Notes under the pieces: model-generated
Told to the model about the DNA's origin: nothing
Database searches by the model: none
The model's input: the letters and a program-made list of their open reading frames with translations, nothing else
Position numbers and translations under genes: made by a program
Part shown: positions 1 through 6,597 of the stretch, in pieces
Layout: each line of letters starts with the position of its first letter
Position numbering within the stretch: position 1 is the first letter of the stretch
DNA from: Paludibacteraceae bacterium
GTDB taxonomy: Bacteria; Bacteroidota; Bacteroidia; Bacteroidales; Paludibacteraceae
DNA length: 33,371 nt
Assembly: GCA_017457295.1 (NCBI GenBank)
Contig: JAFTHS010000058.1
Span: 1 to 33,371, forward strand
Direction: 5' to 3'

Positions 1-640
1 GATGATTGACATCCTCAACGAGCAACTCATCAGCGAGCACAAAGATCCTATCGCATTCGACCACGACTGCCGTGAGGGTATCTGCGGTATGTGCTCTATG
101 TATGTGAATGGTCACCCACACGGACCAGACAGCGCTATCACCACTTGCCAATTGCACATGCGTAAGTTCAAAGATGGCGAGACTATCACTATCGAGCCAT
201 GGCGTAGCCGTGCCTTCCCTGTAATCAAGGACTTGATGGTGGACCGCGAGGCATACGACAAGATTATGCAAGCAGGTGGTTTCGTGTCAGTTAATACAGG
301 TGGTGTACCTGATGCAAACGCAATTCCAATTCCTAAGGCACACGCTGACGAGGCAATGGATGCTGCTTCTTGTATCGGTTGCGGTGCTTGTGCTGCTGCA
401 TGTAAGAACGGTTCTGCTATGTTGTTCGTTTCTGCAAAGGTTAGCCAATTGGCTCTCTTGCCACAAGGTAAGGTAGAGGCAGCTGCTCGTGCTAAGGCAA
501 TGGTGGCTAAGATGGATGAATTGGGCTTTGGTAACTGTACCAATACGGGTGCATGTGCTGCTGAGTGCCCAAAACAAGTATCTTTGGCAAACATCGCTCG
601 CCTCAACCGCGAGTTCCTCTGCGCAAAGTTCCAAGACTAA
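1..640 (+). CDS. frdB: Fumarate reductase/succinate dehydrogenase iron-sulfur subunit (5' partial)
   Basis: This is the electron-transfer subunit of the membrane quinol:fumarate reductase/succinate dehydrogenase, carrying electrons between the flavoprotein and the membrane b subunit. The 5' end lies outside the window; the visible frame starts at base 2, and the first ATG there is internal, because the family has about 40 more residues before the first cluster. In the visible 212 residues, Cys23, 28, 31 and 49 form the [2Fe-2S] site ([10 protein letters not shown]). Cys124, 127, 130 and 134 ([11 protein letters not shown]) and Cys179, 185 and 189 ([12 protein letters not shown]) supply the [4Fe-4S] and [3Fe-4S] ligands. 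One variation is Lys-Asn-Gly rather than Pro after Cys134. The partner genes should lie immediately upstream. A strong terminator follows, so this is the last gene of its operon. The family assignment is secure; whether the enzyme works mainly as Frd or Sdh cannot be told from sequence. Confidence 0.95.
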   Translation, partial: MIDILNEQLISEHKDPIAFDHDCREGICGMCSMYVNGHPHGPDSAITTCQLHMRKFKDGETITIEPWRSRAFPVIKDLMVDREAYDKIMQAGGFVSVNTGGVPDANAIPIPKAHADEAMDAASCIGCGACAAACKNGSAMLFVSAKVSQLALLPQGKVEAAARAKAMVAKMDELGFGNCTNTGACAAECPKQVSLANIARLNREFLCAKFQD

Positions 641-685
641 TCCCCTTCGGGAAACGGTAATCGGACATCGGTTATCGCTATATAT

Positions 686-722
686 AATAAGAGGCGTGCT
701 CCAGCACGCCTCTTATTGTTTT
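686..722 (+). terminator. Intrinsic terminator after frdB
   Basis: A perfect 15-bp inverted repeat (AATAAGAGGCGTGCT at 686-700, its complement at 703-717) is followed by GTTTTC. It lies 46 bp after the frdB stop. A-rich sequence on the 5' side means it could also work in the reverse direction. Confidence 0.85.
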
Positions 723-1122
723 CTTGCCTCTCGACTTTAACCCATAACCTTTCGCCTTTACACTCTACACCTTATACCTTTTCTTAAGATTCTCTTCTTC
801 TTGACTTTGGCTGTATCTACCGAGAGAACACCGAGAGACGACCGAGAGAAGAGCGAAGCAACCACTACTAAAAAATCGCACGATTTTTAAGATCCCGTAT
901 CTTTGAACCTTCTATATCTTTCCTTTGTCAAAGACCAAGGATGAACCTAGGAACGACCAGAGAACTCCGAAATAGGAAAAGTGCTTTTTATTAAGATTAC
1001 TTTCCTAAAAAGTTGTCCCCTTCCCTAAAAAGGTTGACTCGATTCCTCAAAAAGTATACTACCTTTCTAACATTGTTGACTTATAGGTTTCTAAATAAAA
1101 TTCGTCCCCAAAGCGATTTTTA
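723..1122. other. Gene-free intergenic stretch with short repeats
   Basis: I see no credible gene here. The stretch holds three tandem 11-bp units (819-851, listed separately), a small palindrome AAAAATCG-CA-CGATTTTT (871-888), and A+T-rich sequence leading into the promoter at 1123-1154. Confidence 0.6.
819..851. repeat. Three tandem 11-bp units
   Basis: The units are ACCGAGAGAAC (819-829), ACCGAGAGACG (830-840) and ACCGAGAGAAG (841-851), with only the last two or three bases varying. The function is unknown. A second 11-bp, three-unit array occurs at 31599-31631. Confidence 0.85.
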
Positions 1123-1154
1123 TTTGCACATCTCGAAAAAAAAGTGTATCTTTG
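1123..1154 (+). promoter_or_regulatory. Bacteroidetes-type promoter of the GHKL ATPase/DUF4325 operon
   Basis: The -33 element TTTG (1123-1126) and the -7 element TATCTTTG (1147-1154, matching TAnnTTTG) are separated by 20 bp. This is the spacing expected for the primary sigma factor of Bacteroidetes. The start codon is 26 bp downstream. Confidence 0.85.
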
Positions 1155-1180
1155 CGCCCAAATAGACTAATACCTATAGT

Positions 1181-1831
1181 ATGAACCTATCAACACTCAT
1201 AAAACAATACTTCCATTCATCAAACAACGATGTGACCATTGATGTGTTTGATGAGAAAAACATTTACTCCGTTTACCAACGCGTAGTAAGTGTGCTAACG
1301 CAACATATTGACATTGAAACAACGGTGTTGCAAGCCATGAGCTATTGCTTTTACGAGATTTTGGATAATGTCCTTACCCATTCAGGCAAAGAACTTGGTA
1401 CCGTCATCACGCACTACGATGCTGCCAATCACATCCTCAGTTTCTTGGTTGCAGATGATGGAATCGGTGTACAGGCATCGCTTTCGGAAAACGAGAAATA
1501 CCTCAACATCTCTGAGCCAGAGGCATTGAAAATATGTATCAAAGATGCTGTAACCGATGGAAAAGGAATGGGCTTTGGTCTATATTCAACCTCCCTGCTT
1601 GCGCGCGATGCAGGTCTGCGCTTTGAAGTTCGCTCGGGAAATCACACATTGCAGGTCAATGGAGTTGAATCTACCTCGGAAAGCGAGTTCTGGCAAGGTA
1701 CAATCATTTATCTGCAACTCCGCACAAATAAAGAGATTAATCCAGCAGAAGTAGTTGCCAATCGTACTAATGTGGCAGCGCAATATAACGAAACATTCTT
1801 AAACGACAACGAATTAGAAGAGCTATGGTAA
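1181..1831 (+). CDS. GHKL-type ATPase (histidine-kinase-like/anti-sigma-like)
   Basis: This 216-residue protein has a HATPase_c fold without a recognisable phosphoacceptor-His domain or membrane segment. The N box is around residues 59-63 (EILDN), the G1 box is DDGIG at 92-96, and the G2 box is GKGMGFGL at 127-134. The presence of ATP-binding boxes but no kinase dimerisation domain resembles SpoIIAB/RsbW-like switch proteins or stand-alone sensor ATPases. The ATG sits 26 bp after a good TAnnTTTG box. The downstream DUF4325 gene starts inside its last codons (1825), so translation is coupled and the two products probably act together in a partner-switch-like pair. The cellular target is not visible from the sequence. 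Confidence 0.8.
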   Translation: MNLSTLIKQYFHSSNNDVTIDVFDEKNIYSVYQRVVSVLTQHIDIETTVLQAMSYCFYEILDNVLTHSGKELGTVITHYDAANHILSFLVADDGIGVQASLSENEKYLNISEPEALKICIKDAVTDGKGMGFGLYSTSLLARDAGLRFEVRSGNHTLQVNGVESTSESEFWQGTIIYLQLRTNKEINPAEVVANRTNVAAQYNETFLNDNELEELW

Positions 1832-2115
1832 CATTCAGTTTTAAGGAATACGGAGAGAATTTAGGTACACGCCCATTAGGTAAGCGTGTGCGTGAGGATT
1901 TGTTGCCTATGATTGAGCAGAACGATCGCGTTGTGCTCGACTTTACTGGAGTCAATGTGGTAAGTAACTCGTTTGCTGATGAGTGCATTGCTAAGTTGCT
2001 GCTTTCTATGTCGCTTGCCGACCTGAAGAGCCGCACCACTTTCCGTGGTCTAAACCCTATCGCCTCTGAAAGTGTACTCACCGCCCTCCAACGCCGTCAT
2101 TTGACTATGGCATGA
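1825..2115 (+). CDS. DUF4325 STAS-like protein
   Basis: This 96-residue protein matches the STAS-like DUF4325 pattern: VVLDFTGV at residues 36-43 followed by SNSFADE at 47-53. In classical STAS antagonists, the loop after the LDF strand carries a regulatory Ser/Thr; here Ser47 and Ser49 occupy that region. Its ATG overlaps the end of the upstream GHKL ATPase gene by 7 bases, which strongly suggests coupled expression and a functional pairing analogous to an anti-sigma/anti-anti-sigma couple. DUF4325 proteins are also found as domains next to ATPases in defence-related genes, so a signalling role other than sigma control is possible. No sigma factor is nearby. Confidence 0.8.
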   Translation: MVTFSFKEYGENLGTRPLGKRVREDLLPMIEQNDRVVLDFTGVNVVSNSFADECIAKLLLSMSLADLKSRTTFRGLNPIASESVLTALQRRHLTMA

Positions 2116-2511
2116 ATTGGAAATAAATAACCAAACAATACTAACCCCCTAAATTACTTATCATTCATCACTCATAGTTTATAGTTAATTCGCAACGATA
2201 CCGTTGCCCGACATATTTAATATAGCGTTATAAGCCTAGACTTGATTTTCTGAAACTTCGACACTTTCAAGAAATCATTAATGTTTCAAGTACGGTTTAT
2301 GCACGCTCGCGTTAACAGCGTGAGTTTTCCGTGCGTAAATTTGAAACATTAAGGTAGTCGAAGACCTCAGAAAATCAAATTGAAGCGAACGAAAGTTCAC
2401 GCTTTTTCGTGTATGCATAAGAATCTTATGAACAAACAATAAATCAAATAATTAACCAACGGAGTGTGCCGAAAATCCGACAAAGAGTAGGCAAAACAAA
2501 TTATTTAAATT
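2116..2511. other. Gene-free region with a large near-palindrome
   Basis: No coding sequence is supported. The stretch contains a nested inverted repeat (2242-2378) followed by a GNRA-like hairpin with a T-tract (2384-2407), a small palindrome CATAAG-AAT-CTTATG (2416-2430), and the upstream region of the lipoprotein gene. I find no TAnnTTTG box in front of that gene. Confidence 0.6.
2242..2407 (+). ncRNA. Candidate structured RNA or MITE-like near-palindrome
   Basis: Nested complementary arms define a stem of about 137 nt. TTGATTTTCTGA (2242-2253) pairs with 2367-2378, CTTCGAC (2256-2262) with 2357-2363, TTAATGTTTCAA (2278-2289) with 2341-2352, TTTATGCACG (2296-2305) with 2330-2339 through one G-U pair, and CTCGCGTT (2306-2313) with 2317-2324. 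Directly after it, AGCGAAC-GAAA-GTTCACGCT plus TTTTT (2384-2407) resembles a terminator. It could be a structured transcript or a small palindromic mobile element; I cannot decide which. No promoter was found. Confidence 0.4.
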
Positions 2512-3264
2512 ATGAAAAAGTTTTTATTAGTGTTTAGTACATTTATTTGTACTCTGTTATTTTCAAGTTGCGAAGAGAAAGTGCAACTGACTAGTCTTAA
2601 AGGAACTACTTGGAGACATGATTTTGACAAATATGGATACGTACTTTATTCTTTCTTAGCTGATGGGGCTGCTTCTATGGTAGTTGTTGATTCTAGTGAG
2701 GAAGAATTCAATTGGTTATCGTTACTGTATACATGTAGCAATTCAGGCAATGTAAAAACAAATTTACAGTACAATGGTCAAGCACATAAAAAAGGTATAT
2801 TTAATATTGAGAATGCTAAATTAGAAATGGATGGAATGGAAATGGATTTAGTGTACCACCCAGGGAATGAAGAAAAGATAAATACATTAGCAGGAACGAG
2901 TTGGGTTAGATATAATGGTAAAGACGAGGATGTTCGTAGGACTTATTATAAATATGAAGTTATTAACTTTGTTGATAATTATATAGCAATAACCTATTCG
3001 TTGCTTTCAACAATAGAGGGAGTGCTTTCTGTACCTCAAGCTATGGTCTTAAATAGATATGAAGGATATTATAGAGATTTTAAACATCCGTATTTCATAT
3101 ATAGGGAAGATCCATCATTTAATGACGACTATCAATGCGTATTGTTCAATAATAATCAAAGTCTCAAATATCATTGCGGTAAATATGATTATGATTATCA
3201 TAAATTAGATTATTATTTTAAACCTGTAAATTATTGGCCATATTACGATGGTAAAAGAGACTAG
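2512..3264 (+). CDS. Putative lipoprotein with two LxGTxW repeats
   Basis: This is a 250-residue secreted lipoprotein of unknown function. It has a charged N-terminus (MKK), a hydrophobic stretch and the lipobox LFSSC with Cys20, so it should be lipid-anchored in the cell envelope. Two similar halves each begin with a L-x-G-T-x-W motif (LKGTTW 29-34 and LAGTSW 126-131) followed by alternating strand-like segments. This is reminiscent of lipocalin-like small beta-barrel lipoproteins common in Bacteroidales. The C-terminal 70 residues are rich in Tyr and Asp. The gene is A+T-rich like the OLD/helicase pair downstream but is separated from it by 233 bp, a perfect 16-bp inverted repeat and a promoter, so it is probably a separate unit. 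Confidence 0.7.
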   Translation: MKKFLLVFSTFICTLLFSSCEEKVQLTSLKGTTWRHDFDKYGYVLYSFLADGAASMVVVDSSEEEFNWLSLLYTCSNSGNVKTNLQYNGQAHKKGIFNIENAKLEMDGMEMDLVYHPGNEEKINTLAGTSWVRYNGKDEDVRRTYYKYEVINFVDNYIAITYSLLSTIEGVLSVPQAMVLNRYEGYYRDFKHPYFIYREDPSFNDDYQCVLFNNNQSLKYHCGKYDYDYHKLDYYFKPVNYWPYYDGKRD

Positions 3265-3309
3265 TGATTAGTTCACAAAAATAGTTGACATCTTATAAAT
3301 CTCGCAATT

Positions 3310-3352
3310 CACTTCGCATAATTGAGTAGAAAGCATTCAATTATGCGAAGTG
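3310..3352. terminator. Perfect 16-bp inverted repeat after the lipoprotein gene
   Basis: CACTTCGCATAATTGA (3310-3325) and its exact complement (3337-3352) are separated by 11 bases. The repeat lies between the lipoprotein stop and the OLD/helicase promoter. There is no T-tract on either side, so it may be a terminator, a transcript-stabilising hairpin, or a site bound by a protein. Confidence 0.5.
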
Positions 3353-3420
3353 TTACATATATGGATAAATTTGAAAAGTTTTTAAAATGTAATCAAAAAA
3401 ATATTTTTTTAAACTTTTAC

Positions 3421-3451
3421 TTGCTTATCTATAAAAAAAAATGTAATTTTG
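3421..3451 (+). promoter_or_regulatory. Promoter of the OLD nuclease/helicase operon
   Basis: The -7 element TAATTTTG (3444-3451, TAnnTTTG) is preceded at 20 bp by TTG (3421-3423) as a weak -33 element. The start codon of the nuclease gene is 46 bp downstream. Confidence 0.65.
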
Positions 3452-3497
3452 CAGCGATAAATTTAATCATCGAAGATCAATATAGTACCGAATATTT

Positions 3498-5066
3498 ATG
3501 AAAACAATTTCAAAAATCATTCTTCATAATTTTAGAAGATTTACTGAATTAGAAATAGATTTTAATCCAACGATGAATATTTTAATTGGAGATAACGAAT
3601 CAGGAAAAAGTTCTGTGTTATTGGCCATTGATTTATTATCATGTGGAAGTAGATATAAAGTAGAAGAAATTGGGCTTGAAAAATTATTTAATACACAAGT
3701 TATCAATGAATACATGCAAGGAGATAGAAAAATTGAAAATTTGCCAAAATTGGAGATTGAAATCTATTTTCCAGAACAAAATAACGAGTTCTTATTTGGT
3801 CGGAATAATAGCAAACAAATAGAATCGGATGGATTACGTATGCAATGCAAACCAATGACCGAATATAGCGAACAAACCCAAAGAGCGTTAAGTAACCAGA
3901 ACGCTTCTTTTCCATTTGAATTCTATGGAATATATTTTGAAACCTTTGCGGGTCATCTTTATAATGGTTATACAAAACAACTACGCAGTATATTTATTGA
4001 TCATACAAAAAATTATTCTACTTATTCAATGAGTGAATATATTAAAACACTATACCATTCTAAATTAACTATTCAACAACGGATTGATATACAACAACAA
4101 TATCATGCTCATAAGGATGAATTTGCAAAAAATATATTGTCGCAATTTAATGATAATGAAAATAATTATGCGTTCTCTATAAAAAACTCTCCAAATTGTA
4201 ATATAGAAACTGATCTTACGATAATCGCAGATGGTATAACAATAGATAATAAAGGTATGGGGATGCAATGTTTTATTAAAACAACATTGTCTCTATCAAA
4301 AGTGGATGATAATATTGATATTGTTTTACTGGAAGAGCCTGAAAGTCACTTGAGTTATACTAATATGTTGAAATTAATAAGTCTTATTGATTCTGCAACA
4401 AACCGTCAACTTTTTATTGCAACTCATAGTGATTTAATCGCTTCTAGATTAGATTTGAGAAACTGTATATTACTGAATAGCAATAGTAAAAATCATAGTA
4501 CTTTAGGAATGATTTCCGAAGATACAGCAAAGTTCTTTATAAAAGCACCAGACAAAAATCTACTACAATTTATTTTATCTGAAAAAGTAATTTTGGTTGA
4601 AGGAGATGCAGAATATATATTGATGGAAGCCATGTATAAAAATACTGCAACTAAAGATTTGATAGATGCAGGAATTAGTGTAATTGCTGTTGATGGTAAA
4701 TGTTTCAAACGATATCTTGAAATCGCAAAGATACTAAAAATAAAGGTTGCTGTAATTACAGACAATGATTATAACTATGATGAAAACATTACAAATAGAT
4801 ATGCAGAATATATGACTACAGAATGCTCCAATATTAAAGTATTTGCAGATTCCAACAATGAAAATCACACATTTGAAGTTTGTTTGTATAAGGAAAATAA
4901 AAAAATCTGTGACGATTTGTTCAAATCACCAAGACGAACATTAGAGGTGTTAGAGTATATGCTATCCAACAAGGCAGAAGCTGCATACAACCTGCTTAGT
5001 TCAAAAGCAAATGAGTTAATCACACCTCACTATATAAAGGAAGCAATTTTATGGGTAAATGCATAA
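3498..5066 (+). CDS. OLD-family ATPase/TOPRIM endonuclease, GajA-like
   Basis: This 522-residue protein has an N-terminal ABC/SMC-type ATPase and a C-terminal TOPRIM nuclease domain, the layout of OLD nucleases and of GajA in the Gabija anti-phage system. The Walker A motif is GDNESGKSS (31-39). A signature-like KGMGMQ lies at 252-257, Walker B is IVLLEEPESHL (275-285), and the H-switch is THSD (309-312). In the TOPRIM domain, LVEGDAE (366-372) holds the metal-binding Glu368, and TDNDY (421-425) supplies the Asp-x-Asp pair (422/424). It is shorter than the well-studied GajA of about 580 residues, mostly in the region between the Walker A motif and the signature. The helicase gene begins 16 bases before its stop, so the two are translationally coupled. 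Base composition is much more A+T-rich than the housekeeping genes, consistent with transfer. The OLD family is clear; the Gabija role is inferred from the partner gene. Confidence 0.88.
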   Translation: MKTISKIILHNFRRFTELEIDFNPTMNILIGDNESGKSSVLLAIDLLSCGSRYKVEEIGLEKLFNTQVINEYMQGDRKIENLPKLEIEIYFPEQNNEFLFGRNNSKQIESDGLRMQCKPMTEYSEQTQRALSNQNASFPFEFYGIYFETFAGHLYNGYTKQLRSIFIDHTKNYSTYSMSEYIKTLYHSKLTIQQRIDIQQQYHAHKDEFAKNILSQFNDNENNYAFSIKNSPNCNIETDLTIIADGITIDNKGMGMQCFIKTTLSLSKVDDNIDIVLLEEPESHLSYTNMLKLISLIDSATNRQLFIATHSDLIASRLDLRNCILLNSNSKNHSTLGMISEDTAKFFIKAPDKNLLQFILSEKVILVEGDAEYILMEAMYKNTATKDLIDAGISVIAVDGKCFKRYLEIAKILKIKVAVITDNDYNYDENITNRYAEYMTTECSNIKVFADSNNENHTFEVCLYKENKKICDDLFKSPRRTLEVLEYMLSNKAEAAYNLLSSKANELITPHYIKEAILWVNA

Positions 5067-6085
5067 TACAAGCCGTTGCAGGAGCAGGTAAAACAACAAA
5101 TATAGTAAATCGGTTAAATCTTATTGACCGATTTTTAATCGTTACATATACAACAAACAATACTGAACATCTTAGATTATCTATTATAAAAAGATTTGGT
5201 TATTTTCCATCTAATATAACCTTATATTCTTATTTTCAATTTTTGATCAGCGTTTGCTACAAGCCATTTCTATCTGATCAAATGTGTGCATTTGGGATTT
5301 CATGGAAAACACCTCCAGAATACACTCTTAGAATGAAACGTAGTAATCTAGACTTTTATTTATCAAAAAAGAAATATTTGTACTATAACAGGATTGCTAA
5401 ATTATGTCAAGATACATATATTACAAATATTAGTAATAGAATTAATAAGTACTACGATTATTTCTTTTTTGATGAAATACAAGATTTAGCTGGTCATGAT
5501 TTTAATTTAATAAAAAGTATTTCTCCTCAAAATACAAATTTACTATTCTTAGGCGATTTTTACCAACATACATTTGATACTAGTAGGGATGGGATTATAA
5601 ATGTAAATTTACATAAAGAGATGCATAAATATTTTGATTTATGGAGAAAAGAAAACTTTATAATTGACACAATAAGTTTACAACAGAGTTATCGATGTTC
5701 AAAAACAGTATGTGATTTTGTAAGAATCAAAATAGGTATTCATATTTATGCCATTAATGAACGAGAGAGTATAGTTGAATATATAACTTCCGCAGAAAGA
5801 ATAGATGCCATAGTGAAAGACAATAATATTATCAAGCTTTTTTTTAACAATAGTGATAAATATAATTGTTGGTCTTTGAATTGGGGGAATTCAAAAGGAT
5901 TAGATCATTTTACAGACGTTTGTGTAATCCTTAATAAAACTACAAATATAAAATATAATAGTAATCAATTACAGGAGTTAGCACCAAGCACCAGAAATAA
6001 ATTATATGTTGCATGTACTAGAGCAAGAGGTAATTTATATCTTATTCCACAAGATTTATTAAATGATTATAGAATTATTCCATAA
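5051..6085 (+). CDS. Compact UvrD/Rep-like SF1 helicase, GajB-like
   Basis: This 344-residue protein carries every canonical UvrD-type motif: I AVAGAGKTT (8-16), II DEIQD (141-145), III LGDFYQ (167-172), IV QSYRCS (212-217), V SKGLDHF (281-287) and VI LYVACTRAR (318-326). It is therefore an SF1A ATPase, predicted to sense or move on DNA next to its OLD partner. It is far shorter than UvrD/PcrA (over 700 residues) and shorter than the studied GajB (about 490). The gap between motif I and II is only about 125 residues and that between IV and V about 65, so the 1B and especially 2B insertions are reduced. The start codon overlaps the nuclease gene by 16 bases. Family membership is secure; helicase activity and a defence function are inferred. 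Confidence 0.85.
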   Translation: MGKCIIQAVAGAGKTTNIVNRLNLIDRFLIVTYTTNNTEHLRLSIIKRFGYFPSNITLYSYFQFLISVCYKPFLSDQMCAFGISWKTPPEYTLRMKRSNLDFYLSKKKYLYYNRIAKLCQDTYITNISNRINKYYDYFFFDEIQDLAGHDFNLIKSISPQNTNLLFLGDFYQHTFDTSRDGIINVNLHKEMHKYFDLWRKENFIIDTISLQQSYRCSKTVCDFVRIKIGIHIYAINERESIVEYITSAERIDAIVKDNNIIKLFFNNSDKYNCWSLNWGNSKGLDHFTDVCVILNKTTNIKYNSNQLQELAPSTRNKLYVACTRARGNLYLIPQDLLNDYRIIP

Positions 6086-6245
6086 ACTTTGCTCACATAT
6101 GGTTGCTATAAGATATTTCTTCGGCAGCAATTATTAGTTTTTTTTGATAATCCTTTGCTCCTTCTCATTGCAATCCCAATAACGAAATTTTACATGTCGT
6201 CGGCACAATCTTCGGCACGAAGAAAAAAATAACAAAAAAATCACA

Positions 6246-6282
6246 CAAGCGGGAGGCGTTGGTAATCAACACCTTCCGCTTG
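6246..6282. repeat. Long imperfect hairpin
   Basis: CAAGCGGGAGGCGTTG (6246-6261) pairs with CAACACCTTCCGCTTG (6267-6282) through one mismatch and one G-U, around a 5-base loop. CTTTAAGCACCTTTTTA follows, which may give it terminator activity on the plus strand. Confidence 0.65.
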
Positions 6283-6313
6283 CTTTAAGCACCTTTTTAT
6301 GGCAAAATTTACA

Positions 6314-6353
6314 AATCTTCGGCACAAAACGACTATAATGCCGAAGATTTTTG
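6314..6353 (+). terminator. Inverted repeat of the ATCTTCGGCA unit with T-tract
   Basis: AATCTTCGGCA (6314-6324) pairs exactly with TGCCGAAGATT (6339-6349), followed by more T residues. It has the shape of an intrinsic terminator but sits 230 bp from the preceding gene, and the same arm recurs alone elsewhere (6207, 7919). It may instead belong to a repeat family. Confidence 0.4.
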
Positions 6354-6523
6354 CAGCATTATTATAGAGACACGTTTATAGAAAGCCACCAAAAGCCCAC
6401 AGATGTCCCACATATCTCCTATTGTGGTCACCTAATCAACAAATCACTTTTCCTATTCCGGTGTATAAGGATATATAAAAGATAAGTAAGTATACGGAAA
6501 GAACACATTTTTTCATAAAAATA

Positions 6524-6555
6524 TTTGTCTATATCACAAAAAAGCATTACCTTTG
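6524..6555 (+). promoter_or_regulatory. Promoter of the AAA/DUF4143 gene
   Basis: The -33 TTTG (6524-6527) and -7 TACCTTTG (6548-6555) have 20-bp spacing. This placement excludes the upstream in-frame TTG at 6553 as start, because that codon lies inside the -7 element. Confidence 0.88.
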
Positions 6556-6597
6556 CGGGGTAAAAATGCGGATAACCGCAAAAATACCCCACAAAGT

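Larger units (their letters stand above)
6086..6523. other. Gene-free region with hairpins and ATCTTCGGCAC repeats
   Basis: No gene is supported. A T8 tract (6138-6145) after a weak TTGCT/AGCAA pairing may end the helicase transcript. The region also holds a 16-bp imperfect hairpin (6246-6282), two copies of AATCTTCGGCAC (6207-6218, 6314-6325) and one inverted copy (6339-6349). A third direct copy lies beyond the next gene. Confidence 0.6.

Noticed and set aside
3361-3501. A 46-codon open frame with an ATGA overlap with the OLD nuclease gene
   Set aside because: The promoter at 3421-3451 lies inside it, so transcripts would start within the frame; its composition is a run of Lys, Asn and Phe codons typical of A+T-rich DNA.
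6553-6597. In-frame TTG start extending the AAA/DUF4143 protein by 15 residues
   Set aside because: The codon is part of the -7 element TACCTTTG (6548-6555), so it cannot be in the transcript.
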